A stretch of 35,264 bases of DNA from a virus. Below the pieces are notes generated by a model. That model saw only the letters and a list, made by a program, of their open reading frames with translations. It had not been told where the DNA came from and did not search any database. A program made the position numbers and the translations under genes. Numbering within the stretch: position 1 is the first letter of the stretch; every line of letters begins with the position of its first letter. The DNA is taken from IMG/VR virus record IMGVR_UViG_3300005541_000059, positions 1 through 35,264 of that record. One strand, written 5' to 3'. Shown piece after piece: positions 1 through 6,859 of this stretch.

Positions 1-163
1 AATACTTTTGATAGCCTCCAACTCTACAGTATCCATTTGAATTAGATCTAATCTTGGCTGGAATCCAGCAGCCATTAGAATTAATAATTTTAGGTAGAGA
101 TAATATATAGTCTTTCGTGAAAGTTACTAAGATACGTTTACGTATATATCTCTTTGGTTTCAT
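1..163 (-). CDS. HNH endonuclease, N-terminal part (cut by window edge)
   Basis: ATG at 163-161 overlaps the stop of the upstream gene as ATGA, and the frame stays open to base 1 (54 codons). The visible protein is basic at the start and then has the pattern NGCWIP followed about 13 residues later by NGYCRVGGY. This GCW...GYxR pattern is the usual N-terminal strand pair of phage HNH (His-Me finger) endonucleases; the catalytic histidines would lie beyond the left edge. Such enzymes nick or cut DNA and are often mobile free-standing genes in phages. The family call rests on this short motif, so the active site cannot be checked. Confidence 0.6.
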   Translation of the reverse strand, partial: MKPKRYIRKRILVTFTKDYILSLPKIINSNGCWIPAKIRSNSNGYCRVGGYQKY

Positions 164-525
164 ATATCCTCTTCAACGAGAGAAGAGGCCTTTTCACTTG
201 CATTCTTAATTGTTTGAGCCAACCTTTCGGATAATGATAATGATCCATTACTTACTAGAATAGTTGGTTCTAATACTTCTTCTGAAATAGATAATTCTTG
301 GAGATTCTTTGGGCGATGGCAAGCAGGACAATGAGGTTTCGCTAGCCTTAATGAATATTCGTCCATTAAAAACTCTGAACCGCATCTCCAACACAAGCTG
401 CGCTTGCCAAGAGCTAATGCGATGTTTGATTTAAAAGAGCAGTCTGGTAATGTACAGAAGAACACTTCATTCCCCGATTTGTAACGGAGCCTCTTCAACT
501 TATGTGTGTGCTGAATCTTAGCCAT
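160..525 (-). CDS. zinc-ribbon protein, hypothetical
   Basis: 121 residues with three cysteine pairs: C24/C29, C45/C48 (CWRC) and C66/C69 (CPAC), spaced as in stacked zinc ribbons; the C-terminal 50 residues are charged and helical. No catalytic motif is visible. Proteins of this layout are frequent in the early regions of soil and freshwater phages and have no assigned function; nucleic-acid binding is a guess. It is translationally coupled to the HNH gene downstream (ATGA) and preceded by a 170 bp gap holding a long hairpin, so it may begin its own expression unit. The upstream purine run before the ATG is only a weak ribosome site. Confidence 0.75.
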   Translation of the reverse strand: MAKIQHTHKLKRLRYKSGNEVFFCTLPDCSFKSNIALALGKRSLCWRCGSEFLMDEYSLRLAKPHCPACHRPKNLQELSISEEVLEPTILVSNGSLSLSERLAQTIKNASEKASSLVEEDI

Positions 526-555
526 CTCACTCTTTCTAAATCCAATCCTCGAAGC

Positions 556-617
556 GGCCGGCTCTGACTGATTAGTAGTCCATTATTAGGCTACGTAAAT
601 CAAAATCAGAACCGGCC
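556..617 (-). repeat. 12-bp inverted repeat / RNA hairpin in the leader of the zinc-ribbon gene
   Basis: GGCCGGCTCTGA (556-567) is matched by TCAGAACCGGCC (606-617), 11 of 12 positions complementary plus one G-U pair in RNA, with a 38 nt loop. It fills the 173 bp gap between the nuclease gene (ends 699) and the zinc-ribbon gene (starts 525). No U-run follows on the minus strand, so it is not a standard intrinsic terminator. An attenuator, mRNA processing site or protein-binding element is possible. An ORF of only 18 codons after the AGGA at about 660 is the only coding alternative and is not convincing. Confidence 0.55.
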
Positions 618-698
618 TATCACTACTAAGTCAGCACTACTGTTGCTAATCATTGCTTTCATGATCCTGCAACGACTAAACTTAATAGTGAGTCTTGT

Positions 699-1616
699 TT
701 ATTCTACATTTGACATCTTTGAAGTAACATCCCACTCAGCTATTGTCACATAGTTATCTTCTAGCTTTCTATCCTTGCTATCTTGGCCTGAAGAATCGCA
801 AATCTCAAAATACTCACATAATCTTGAGAATTTATAGCACGAAGTGGGTTTTTCGACCCACTTTCCAGTAGCTACGCAAGTCAGATATTCGTTTAATATC
901 ATATCAGTTAGATTAGACTTCCAATCATTTATGTAAATAGGATCATAGCTTAAAGGAAGACGTTTGAATTTCTCTTCGGCCGTTTTAGGCTTCTTCACAT
1001 CTGGGTCTTGCAATCCTATTCTATTAACTAACAAATAGTTACTGTCTACTGCTGAACAATAGTTGATGAATTGATTACTTTTTCTCAGAACCATTGAATC
1101 TCTTGAATACGTCTTATGGTCTATTGGCAGCCGTTCGTAGCTAGCCTGTCCTCCAACTCCGTGATAGTTTACTAAAAGGTCTATCTTGCCTGAGATGATA
1201 ATACGAACTGAGTCGTCTTCAAATAGATTGTATGCGAATGGCGTTTCTACTGCAAGAACCTCAAGACAGTTTTCATCATCAGCTCTCCAGTAATCACAGC
1301 TCTCTTCGATCGCTGACAAGACACGATTTACATCATCTGATTCTAGGCTATTCTCTTCTGGATTGGCGGCCATTTCTCGAATCTTCATCAAACAGGCCTC
1401 TATTCGCTCATTGTAAGGTTGTTGCTCCTTCAGCATTGTATAGTAAACGGCTAGTCCTTCATGAGCTATAGAACCTTTCTCTAAGGCTTCTGCTTTACGA
1501 TACATTACAGGCAATGATTTGTTATGATTATGCCTGAAATTGTATCGAGCTGGACAAGTTTCGAATAAGTCTACCTTACTCGCGTCTAATATGATATTTG
1601 CTTTATTTTCAGTCAT
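699..1616 (-). CDS. PD-(D/E)XK exonuclease, Cas4/RecB-like, probable Fe-S cluster
   Basis: 305 residues with the full PD-(D/E)XK nuclease signature: GSIAH (H52), GKIDLL (D146), a DHK motif (D166, K168) and Q182. C21 in ETCPARY, together with C260, C267 and C273 near the C-terminus, gives the four-cysteine arrangement that holds a 4Fe-4S cluster in Cas4, AddB and related phage exonucleases. The likely role is 5'-end DNA processing for recombination, replication or host DNA breakdown. It lies in the leftward early operon, three genes downstream of which are zinc-ribbon and HNH proteins, and it overlaps the upstream gene by ATGA. The family call is strong; whether it acts alone or with the SNF2 ATPase upstream is unknown. 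Confidence 0.88.
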   Translation of the reverse strand: MTENKANIILDASKVDLFETCPARYNFRHNHNKSLPVMYRKAEALEKGSIAHEGLAVYYTMLKEQQPYNERIEACLMKIREMAANPEENSLESDDVNRVLSAIEESCDYWRADDENCLEVLAVETPFAYNLFEDDSVRIIISGKIDLLVNYHGVGGQASYERLPIDHKTYSRDSMVLRKSNQFINYCSAVDSNYLLVNRIGLQDPDVKKPKTAEEKFKRLPLSYDPIYINDWKSNLTDMILNEYLTCVATGKWVEKPTSCYKFSRLCEYFEICDSSGQDSKDRKLEDNYVTIAEWDVTSKMSNVE

Positions 1617-1861
1617 TTCTTATTCCAGTGTATGTTATCTTCTTTGTTCCTATGCCACTCAACATCTCTATCGTATGTGTCTCTTTCTCTCTGCTGCTCT
1701 TCTTTATATTTCTCTCTATCAGCCTTACTTCTTCCTTCAGAATCTCTAGTTCCTTTACATCTAGGAAAGTCTCTACATCCCCAAAATACACCAAACTTAC
1801 CTGTCCTAGATATCATTTCTCCACCGCAGTCAGGACATTTAACTGATTCGTATGCTCCCAT
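1613..1861 (-). CDS. topoisomerase-type zinc finger protein
   Basis: 82 residues. The N-terminal half is a C4 zinc finger of the bacterial topoisomerase I C-terminal type: CPDCGGEM (C9, C12), then GKFGVFWGC (C29) and FPRC (C35). The second half is a charged Lys/Glu/Arg helix. In topoisomerases this domain binds single-stranded DNA; here it stands alone. The ATG at 1861 shares one base with the stop upstream (TGATG); a GTG three bases earlier is the alternative. Its own stop overlaps the nuclease start by ATGA, so the two are probably translated together. A helper DNA-binding role for the nuclease is inference only. Confidence 0.75.
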   Translation of the reverse strand: MGAYESVKCPDCGGEMISRTGKFGVFWGCRDFPRCKGTRDSEGRSKADREKYKEEQQRERDTYDRDVEWHRNKEDNIHWNKK

Positions 1862-2133
1862 CACTTCCTCAATTCATTCACATTATGTGCAACAACGAAT
1901 CCTCTAGCACCAATGATACTCCAACCTATGATTTTGGCCGTTTTGGGGTGCTTGCGGCCGAGTTTATTCAGCATAAGACTAGTAGATAATGATTCAGCTC
2001 CGACAAAGCCGTCTATGACGAATGGATTCTGTGATGGGATTATCACTTCTGTTCCATTATGTTTTAATGCGTAATGAGTTGTCGTCGCGTCGGCTCCGAA
2101 TGTCAAGTTTAGCACTATTAGCATAATCTTCAA
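1861..2133 (-). CDS. small membrane-associated protein, hypothetical
   Basis: 90 residues. A hydrophobic N-terminus (MLIVLNLTF) runs into ADATTTHYALKHNG, and a second less polar stretch occurs near GWSIIGARGFVVAHNV. The DATTTxYAL pattern and a following NP resemble small integral-membrane phage and bacterial proteins of unknown role. It sits in a chain of overlapping genes: its ATG overlaps the upstream stop as ATGA, and its TGA overlaps the zinc finger start. The function is not recognised; superinfection exclusion or host membrane modification are possible but unsupported. Confidence 0.65.
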   Translation of the reverse strand: MKIMLIVLNLTFGADATTTHYALKHNGTEVIIPSQNPFVIDGFVGAESLSTSLMLNKLGRKHPKTAKIIGWSIIGARGFVVAHNVNELRK

Positions 2134-2363
2134 GGAGTTTCTCCAATCTTAGCTAGTTCGTTAATGATTTGTTCTAGTTCATTAATGCTATCATAGTATA
2201 TGGTTCCTAAATTGCTTCTTGTATTATCTTCTGAGTTCTCATAATAATTATGCTTTGTAATAATAATTTTATTAGAAATATTATATACCTCTACTTCACT
2301 CTTCACTAACACAGGAAGAGGATGTGGAAACACTCTCCATACCATCTCAACCTTTTGACTCAA
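2130..2363 (-). CDS. hypothetical protein, TTG start
   Basis: 77 residues, no recognised domain; a beta-rich N-terminal half and an acidic helical C-terminus (SINELEQIINELAK). The start is read as TTG at 2363 because it forms a TTGA overlap with the stop of the gene upstream, matching the ATGA/GTGA overlaps all along this operon. The first internal ATG (2345) would cut six residues and break the overlap. Function unknown. Confidence 0.6.
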   Translation of the reverse strand: MSQKVEMVWRVFPHPLPVLVKSEVEVYNISNKIIITKHNYYENSEDNTRSNLGTIYYDSINELEQIINELAKIGETP

Positions 2364-2515
2364 TCTTGCACTCTGTTTAATATCAATTGGAGTCTTAATG
2401 ATTTAATCTCTTTGGGATAGAATTGATCCTCTAAAGCATCCCTTATAGCTAGCTCAAAATCCTCTTTCTTCTCATAGTAAGTATGAAAATAAATTATGGC
2501 TTTAAATGATTTCAC
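2360..2515 (-). CDS. hypothetical small protein, GTG start
   Basis: A 51-codon gene read directly from the sequence. The GTG at 2515 overlaps the stop of the upstream gene (GTGA), and its own TGA overlaps the TTG of the next gene (TTGA). The product begins MKSFKAIIYFHTYY and continues with charged helical sequence. No domain is recognised. The support is the exact fit into the overlap chain with no gap on either side and a sensible amino-acid composition. Confidence 0.6.
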   Translation of the reverse strand: MKSFKAIIYFHTYYEKKEDFELAIRDALEDQFYPKEIKSLRLQLILNRVQD

Positions 2516-2655
2516 TTCATCTCCAATAGCTTTTCTTTCAGCTCTGCTAACTGTTGTTTCATCTTCAATAAGAGTGCTTCAACTTCATCGAATCTAACGT
2601 ATCTTCCGTCTAACACTTCCATCATACAGTAGTGGTGAGGTTCGTAACGTTTCAT
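2512..2655 (-). CDS. hypothetical small protein, coiled-coil C-terminus
   Basis: A 47-codon gene beginning MKRYEPHHYCMMEVLDG, ending in a Leu/Lys/Glu helix (LLKMKQQLAELKEKLLEMK) that looks like a short coiled coil. The start is fixed by a strong ribosome site, GGAGAA six bases before the ATG at 2655. The start lies inside the 3' part of the upstream membrane-protein gene (62 bp overlap in another frame). Its stop overlaps the next GTG. Function unknown. Confidence 0.68.
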   Translation of the reverse strand: MKRYEPHHYCMMEVLDGRYVRFDEVEALLLKMKQQLAELKEKLLEMK

Positions 2656-2761
2656 TATTTTCTCCTTCATTAAGAACTTCAAATATTACGTATATTATGA
2701 AGAGCATAACTCCCATCATGAATGATGCCGTTACGGCTCCTACAATATCACCTAAACTCAT
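2594..2761 (-). CDS. small single-span membrane protein
   Basis: A 55-codon gene whose ATG at 2761 forms an ATGA overlap with the stop of the upstream gene. Residues about 6-30 (IVGAVTASFMMGVMLFIIYV) form one clear transmembrane helix, followed by a polar tail. The last 62 bp overlap the next gene in a different frame; the ribosome site of that gene lies within this coding sequence. Small membrane proteins of this size in early phage operons often target host envelope functions, but nothing here shows which. Confidence 0.55.
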   Translation of the reverse strand: MSLGDIVGAVTASFMMGVMLFIIYVIFEVLNEGENNETLRTSPLLYDGSVRRKIR

Positions 2762-2973
2762 TTCATCCTCTTATGTGCCCATCGATGATTAGGAAAACTT
2801 GAGCATCCCCAAAACAATTTTCCCGTTTTGCTATTCTTCTTTAGAACTACTTCAGCTACGCAATTTCCATCATGTAACATCTGAATATAATCTTTTTCAT
2901 CTTGCTCGTTTGTAATACTATCATCCATCTCATTCATATCATCCCAATTACCGATGTAGTCTTCAGCACTCAT
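2758..2973 (-). CDS. topoisomerase-zinc-finger-like protein, incomplete cysteine set
   Basis: 71 residues. An acidic N-terminal half precedes a C-terminal segment, GKLFWGCSSFP, that closely copies the second half of the topoisomerase-type C4 finger found in the gene at 1613-1861. Only C38 and C57 are left, with H63 where the last cysteine would be, so the metal site is either rearranged or lost. The start follows the SNF2 stop directly (TAAATG), with GGAG seven bases upstream. It is probably a diverged paralogue of the other finger protein. Confidence 0.65.
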   Translation of the reverse strand: MSAEDYIGNWDDMNEMDDSITNEQDEKDYIQMLHDGNCVAEVVLKKNSKTGKLFWGCSSFPNHRWAHKRMK

Positions 2974-4554
2974 TTAAAGACTCCATGCCTTTCTTCCACG
3001 ACTAACTAACATTTCTGCCAATTCTTTCATTAAACTCTGTTGTTCCCAAGCTATTTCTCTCTTATCCATTGTAGCCGCAACGATGCTCCGTTTAATTTCT
3101 ACTAATTCAGTAAAGTATTCGTCTATAGTGCCACTCGCTAGCATGTATGTAATAGTTACTGAATTTAATTGCCCGAATCGGTGAAAACGGCCTTCAACTT
3201 GCTCTTCATTTGCCGGATTCCACTGTCTTTCAAGTATGATTGCGTCAGAACAGAATTGAAGATTTAATCCTTCACCTGCTGCAAGAGTTGATGCAATCAT
3301 CAGCCTTCTGCTGTTATCTTCCTTAAACTCTTTTACTAGCTTACTACGTTCATCTCCTGATAGTCCTGAATGCAATACGCACGAACGGCCAAAGCCTCCA
3401 TCGGATAACCATGTATCAAGCTGAGTCTGAAGCATTCCCATCACATCATTATGATGTGTAAAGATTACTATCTTCCTATCAGTTGATAAGAGAAACTCTG
3501 TTGTGAAGTCTACGCATTCTGCTACTTTAGAGATGCCTGTTACATGCCGCATTTTGCTCATAATAGCAATTTTAGTGCTTGTAGCAGCGAAACCGTCATC
3601 ATCTCCGTAAAGAGACTCTTCTAATTCTTTCAATAGGCTGTCGTAAACCTTATTCAGCTTTCTATCCAATTCTACATGATGAAACTTCCTATCAATGCTT
3701 GGCAAATCTGGTAGTACGTCAGCCTTTGTGCGACGAATGATAATGTCTTTTGTGTCTTGATGAAAACGTTCTACATCCTTAAGACCGCCAACCTTAGTTC
3801 CCCATCCTGACGAATAAGTATCACAATAGTTGTCAATAAATCTCTGATAGTGTGGAAACAATGTAGGCTTTACTAAATTCAAAACTGTGAAATACTCCCC
3901 TGCATTATTCTTGATTGGTGTGCCGCTCATTGCTACTACATGTGGAGTCGTCCGAGCTACTCGTTGAACCGCTTTCGCGCGATCAGACAAATGGTTTTTG
4001 ATTCTCTGACATTCATCTATGATAATTGTCTTTATCATTCCCTCTGGAAGCATATCAAATAAATCTTTATTCTTCAGCATATCATATGTAACAACGTAGA
4101 TTTGAAATCCTGGAAATGCTCTCTCTTTGCCTGATTGAATAACTTGAGTTAGAAACTCTTTTCCCGCTCCGCAGATACGATGAATCTCAAACATCCACTG
4201 TAGTTTAACAGTTGATGGACATACTACCACAGCAGGTAATAGTTCTGTTTGATGTAACTTTATCAGTCCTAATACCTCCCAAGTCTTTCCCAACCCTTGT
4301 TCGTCGGCAATAATACATCGAACGTCTGATTCTTCTGCAAACTTAATTGCATCAATCTGATAAGGTCTAGGCTTACAACCGTCAGATGCTACTATTGAAT
4401 CGTATAACGTTGAAACGGCTATGTTCTCTGAATAGATTGAATGTCCACAAGCTAGTTTGATGACTAGAGACTTTCCAATTTTAATTCTAGAATTCTCTAC
4501 TGCAATCTTAGAACAAACGGGGCAAGTTTGACGGATTATTGATGTTAGCGGCAT
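2974..4554 (-). CDS. SNF2-family DNA helicase/translocase
   Basis: 526 residues with all superfamily 2 helicase motifs in order: motif I DEQGLGKT (84-91), motif II DECQ (180-183, a DExx variant), motif III SGTP (210-213), motif V AAGEGLNLQ (425-433) and motif VI QVEGRFHRFGQ (452-462, arginine fingers R456/R459). The N-terminus has a CxxC...CGH zinc-binding segment (C11, C14, C36). SNF2 proteins translocate on double-stranded DNA using ATP. Phage members occur in replication/recombination modules and may clear DNA-bound proteins or reset replication forks. It is coupled to its neighbours (TAATG upstream, TAAATG downstream). The length and motif set are complete, so it is probably active. Confidence 0.93.
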   Translation of the reverse strand: MPLTSIIRQTCPVCSKIAVENSRIKIGKSLVIKLACGHSIYSENIAVSTLYDSIVASDGCKPRPYQIDAIKFAEESDVRCIIADEQGLGKTWEVLGLIKLHQTELLPAVVVCPSTVKLQWMFEIHRICGAGKEFLTQVIQSGKERAFPGFQIYVVTYDMLKNKDLFDMLPEGMIKTIIIDECQRIKNHLSDRAKAVQRVARTTPHVVAMSGTPIKNNAGEYFTVLNLVKPTLFPHYQRFIDNYCDTYSSGWGTKVGGLKDVERFHQDTKDIIIRRTKADVLPDLPSIDRKFHHVELDRKLNKVYDSLLKELEESLYGDDDGFAATSTKIAIMSKMRHVTGISKVAECVDFTTEFLLSTDRKIVIFTHHNDVMGMLQTQLDTWLSDGGFGRSCVLHSGLSGDERSKLVKEFKEDNSRRLMIASTLAAGEGLNLQFCSDAIILERQWNPANEEQVEGRFHRFGQLNSVTITYMLASGTIDEYFTELVEIKRSIVAATMDKREIAWEQQSLMKELAEMLVSRGRKAWSL

Positions 4555-4745
4555 TACCTTGACTTTCTAGCGTTATATGTTCTGCTAGTTAAGCTACTCT
4601 CTTTCATGAGATTAACGGCTTGCTGTGCTGTCATTATCTGGTCGTCTATTGTTACTATTTCATCTGCAAAAAATGGGTCATTTCTAATTTCATCTTCTAA
4701 CTCTTTTATATATTCTCTAGATGACTCTGATATATTACCTCTCAT
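4554..4745 (-). CDS. hypothetical protein
   Basis: 63 residues, mostly polar helix (SREYIKELEDEIRND, then MTAQQAVNLMKESS) with a basic C-terminus. A strong AGGAG six bases before the ATG at 4745 supports the start. The stop shares one base with the SNF2 start (TAATG), so it may be translated with the ATPase. No domain recognised. Confidence 0.68.
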   Translation of the reverse strand: MRGNISESSREYIKELEDEIRNDPFFADEIVTIDDQIMTAQQAVNLMKESSLTSRTYNARKSR

Positions 4746-4754
4746 AATATTCTC

Positions 4755-5411
4755 CTATTTAGCAAAAGGATTAAACATCTTTCTGGATGTAGTGCTATCA
4801 ATCTTCTTTTCGGCCGTTTTCACGTCAAGAACGGCCTGTTCTACAACTGCACTCTTTTCAGGATTCTTTACGGCTAATATCGTTCCGGCTCCCATCAGGC
4901 GTTGTGCTTCTTTTTGTGCGTCAAGAAGACTCATTCCAGACTTCTTAAACATCTCTTCCAGGCCAGCCTGGATTTTTTCTGATTTAGTGAGTCTCTTCTG
5001 TCTCTCTTTGATTGTATTTATTGCATCAGTCGTAGACTGGTCTGTATTCAAAGACCTTTCAAATCCCGCAGTCTTTCTCTTTTCTTTCTTTTCGTCGTCG
5101 TCTATCTTGTCAACGGCCGCTACGTGCACACGTGCTTCATGTGCAATCTTCTGCATCTCTTCTCTGTATGCACGCCTAGTTAGTGCATCCATTCCTGCTA
5201 CTATTTTTAGAGCACCTGTAAATAGCTCTTTGAATAATTCTTCTTGTGGAGTCATCGCTGCGGCCTTTCCAATTGTTAAGTGATAAATTACTACTTCTCT
5301 TATGTAATATTTATCTTGGTTGTAGACTTTAACGCCGTCAAGATTACAATACTCGCAGTAAGCATTGTAATCTCCTAGTTCGTTGCGGCATCGTTCACAT
5401 TGCCAAGTCAT
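4755..5411 (-). CDS. zinc-ribbon protein with long helical tail, hypothetical
   Basis: 218 residues. The N-terminus is a compact zinc ribbon (C5/C8 and C19/C22). The rest is highly charged helix with Lys/Glu runs near 105-115, ending in FNPFAK. This resembles the C-terminal hydrophobic hooks that tether proteins to SSB or a sliding clamp, but that is only a resemblance. It lies just upstream of the SNF2 gene, so a DNA-metabolism accessory role fits. The start ATG at 5411 is six bases after the previous stop, with no good ribosome site, which suggests coupling. Confidence 0.7.
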   Translation of the reverse strand: MTWQCERCRNELGDYNAYCEYCNLDGVKVYNQDKYYIREVVIYHLTIGKAAAMTPQEELFKELFTGALKIVAGMDALTRRAYREEMQKIAHEARVHVAAVDKIDDDEKKEKRKTAGFERSLNTDQSTTDAINTIKERQKRLTKSEKIQAGLEEMFKKSGMSLLDAQKEAQRLMGAGTILAVKNPEKSAVVEQAVLDVKTAEKKIDSTTSRKMFNPFAK

Positions 5412-5417
5412 TCATTG

Positions 5418-5609
5418 TTAATTCAAGTATTCAGAAACTTTACTAATGGAGTGGATATTCTGAACCTCCGATGAATATACACCTAATCCATTAGGTTTAT
5501 CCATCATCGGTAATGTTAGATTACGTCTTAACTCTTCTGCAATATCGCCAGTTACAGCTTGTTCATCAACATTTAATTCTAATTCGATTGTAAACCACTT
5601 CTTTGTCAT
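5418..5609 (-). CDS. hypothetical protein
   Basis: 63 residues beginning MTKKWFTIELELNVDEQAVTG. The alternating pattern suggests a small alpha/beta protein; no family is recognised. A strong AAGGAG stands six bases before the ATG at 5609. The next gene starts six bases after its stop. Confidence 0.68.
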   Translation of the reverse strand: MTKKWFTIELELNVDEQAVTGDIAEELRRNLTLPMMDKPNGLGVYSSEVQNIHSISKVSEYLN

Positions 5610-5621
5610 GTTATTCTCCTT

Positions 5622-5750
5622 CTACGAGCCGCCAAAAACGAAGATACATATTTCTGTGTAGATAATATGTAGCACTAATAGTGGGCGATAGATTATTATA
5701 CAAATTATGCCAATTATGGCTCTAATCCACTTATAGCAGCTAGTTAGCAT
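5622..5750 (-). CDS. very small membrane protein
   Basis: A 42-codon frame, MLTSCYKWIRAIIGIICIII and on, largely hydrophobic across residues 10-40 with a single Arg-Pro break, so one or two membrane spans. The ATG at 5750 overlaps the end of the upstream gene by 11 bases. There is no strong ribosome site of its own, so translation would depend on coupling. It fills an otherwise empty 130 bp slot in a packed operon, which is the main support besides composition. Confidence 0.42.
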   Translation of the reverse strand: MLTSCYKWIRAIIGIICIIIYRPLLVLHIIYTEICIFVFGGS

Positions 5751-5880
5751 GGTCGTTTGCGGCCCGGAATATCTTCAGGTTAGCTTTGAATAAATCAAAA
5801 TCAATCTTCCAAGAAGATTCAGAATTGTAATGGTCAGCAAACTTATATGCTAATACCCAGGCTCTTACTATGCTATTCAT
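5740..5880 (-). CDS. hypothetical small protein
   Basis: A 46-codon gene (MNSIVRAWVLAYKFADHYN...) with a perfect AAGGAG six bases before the ATG at 5880 and a stop at 5740. The Trp/Phe/Tyr-rich, Asp-containing helix looks like real protein. It starts one base past the stop of the gene at 5882-6169. No domain recognised. Confidence 0.68.
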   Translation of the reverse strand: MNSIVRAWVLAYKFADHYNSESSWKIDFDLFKANLKIFRAANDHAN

Positions 5881-5881
5881 G

Positions 5882-6169
5882 CTATTCTCCTTCTGAAGAG
5901 ATGCCGACAAACTTTACTGTCCTGGTTGCTTTTAGCAAGGTTGCTAGCTTGAATATCAGTGAGGCTGGAATTTCCACTTCATCATATTCAATCTCATTCG
6001 TGTCTTTATTCTTCTCGCCGGCGGAAGTGATTAGAACTTTACCATTCTCCTGAATCTTAGCGTGAATACCATAGTGCTCAATCGTCAACGGCTGATGCAC
6101 GTATCGCTTTACCATGCTTCTATCATCGTCTGAGTCTGCAAACTTTGGATTGTTTCTAAACTGATTCAT
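5882..6169 (-). CDS. hypothetical protein
   Basis: 95 residues, mixed alpha/beta: NGKVLITSAGE and EIEYDEVEIPASLIFKLATLLK look like a beta-strand pair and a helix. GGAG lies eight bases before the ATG at 6169, which overlaps the upstream stop as ATGA. Conserved-looking but not recognised. Confidence 0.7.
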   Translation of the reverse strand: MNQFRNNPKFADSDDDRSMVKRYVHQPLTIEHYGIHAKIQENGKVLITSAGEKNKDTNEIEYDEVEIPASLIFKLATLLKATRTVKFVGISSEGE

Positions 6170-6357
6170 TGTTTGTTCTCCTTACTCGTGTCTGTGTAAT
6201 CTTCAGGTTCCCACATCATATTCCTAGCTGTCTCTGACGCAATGACAAACTCTTCAATATCATTCTGTAGAATGTATTGAGTAGCTTGATTTAGGTCTGC
6301 AAATTTAAATAAATCTACATCCTCATCGTCTGAGTGTGGAGTTTCTACATAAATCAT
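6166..6357 (-). CDS. hypothetical acidic protein
   Basis: 63 residues, strongly acidic (DDEDVD, EPEDYTD). GAGG lies eight bases before the ATG at 6357. The gene is separated by one base from the preceding stop and overlaps the next start by ATGA. No family recognised. Acidic small early proteins are sometimes DNA mimics; there is no direct evidence for that here. Confidence 0.66.
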   Translation of the reverse strand: MIYVETPHSDDEDVDLFKFADLNQATQYILQNDIEEFVIASETARNMMWEPEDYTDTSKENKQ

Positions 6358-6358
6358 A

Positions 6359-6532
6359 TCAATCCTCTACAGTTTCAGTTGACATCAACTCGAAGTCTAC
6401 ATCTGAGAAATCACATTTAGTATTTAGCAATCTAGACATATGCTTAATAGCATCTTCCTTAGACAAGTCTACAAATCCATCATGTTCGATGTTAGAGTCG
6501 GCATAGACTGTAAACGTGTATCTTACTTTCAT
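6359..6532 (-). CDS. hypothetical small protein
   Basis: A 57-codon gene, MKVRYTFTVYADSNIEHDG then a helix (KEDAIKHMSRLL) and an acidic end. It fits exactly between its neighbours: the ATG at 6532 follows the upstream stop directly and its TGA is one base from the next ATG. It resembles short alpha/beta phage proteins of unknown function. Confidence 0.65.
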   Translation of the reverse strand: MKVRYTFTVYADSNIEHDGFVDLSKEDAIKHMSRLLNTKCDFSDVDFELMSTETVED

Positions 6533-6859
6533 TTAGATTTTCACTTTCTCACCAAAAAACTTGGCGTTTGCTGAATTTACCATGTTAATAAAGTCTATTG
6601 CAGACTTCCCTGTTAGCTTCCAGCAATAGATTAGATGCTCATCTGGATGAGGATTATAGTCTTTATCCATATAAGGACCATAAATCTGTCCACCAAATTG
6701 TTCAACAAACCAGTCTAATGAGTCTTTATATGGATGCTCAAAAGTTATGCTCTCATTACCTTCTGTTAGAACTACTTGGCAATGGTCATTGCCTTTCTTA
6801 GCAGCATAGAATCCAGCTGCTCGTGCTTCCTTATGCTCATTCCAATACTTATTCACCAC
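6533..6859 (-). CDS. LAGLIDADG-like domain protein, catalytic acids lost
   Basis: 108 residues from GTG 6859 (an in-frame ATG at 6877 would add six residues but has no ribosome site, whereas AGGAG sits six bases before the GTG). The segment AAGFYAAKKG aligns with the LAGLIDADG motif. The later pattern, LDWFVEQFGGQIYGPY followed by CWKLTGKSAIDFINMV, matches the second half of single-domain LAGLIDADG homing endonucleases. The two acidic motif positions are Ala and Lys, so cleavage is unlikely. It may be a domesticated DNA-binding protein or a decaying homing enzyme. The family call is by pattern and moderately sure. Confidence 0.6.
   Translation of the reverse strand: MVNKYWNEHKEARAAGFYAAKKGNDHCQVVLTEGNESITFEHPYKDSLDWFVEQFGGQIYGPYMDKDYNPHPDEHLIYCWKLTGKSAIDFINMVNSANAKFFGEKVKI

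Noticed and set aside
4606-5283. 225-codon plus-strand frame opposite the zinc-ribbon/helical protein
   Set aside because: Ser/Ile/Phe-rich sequence is what the complement of a Lys/Glu-rich gene gives; no ribosome site, and the minus-strand gene fits the operon.
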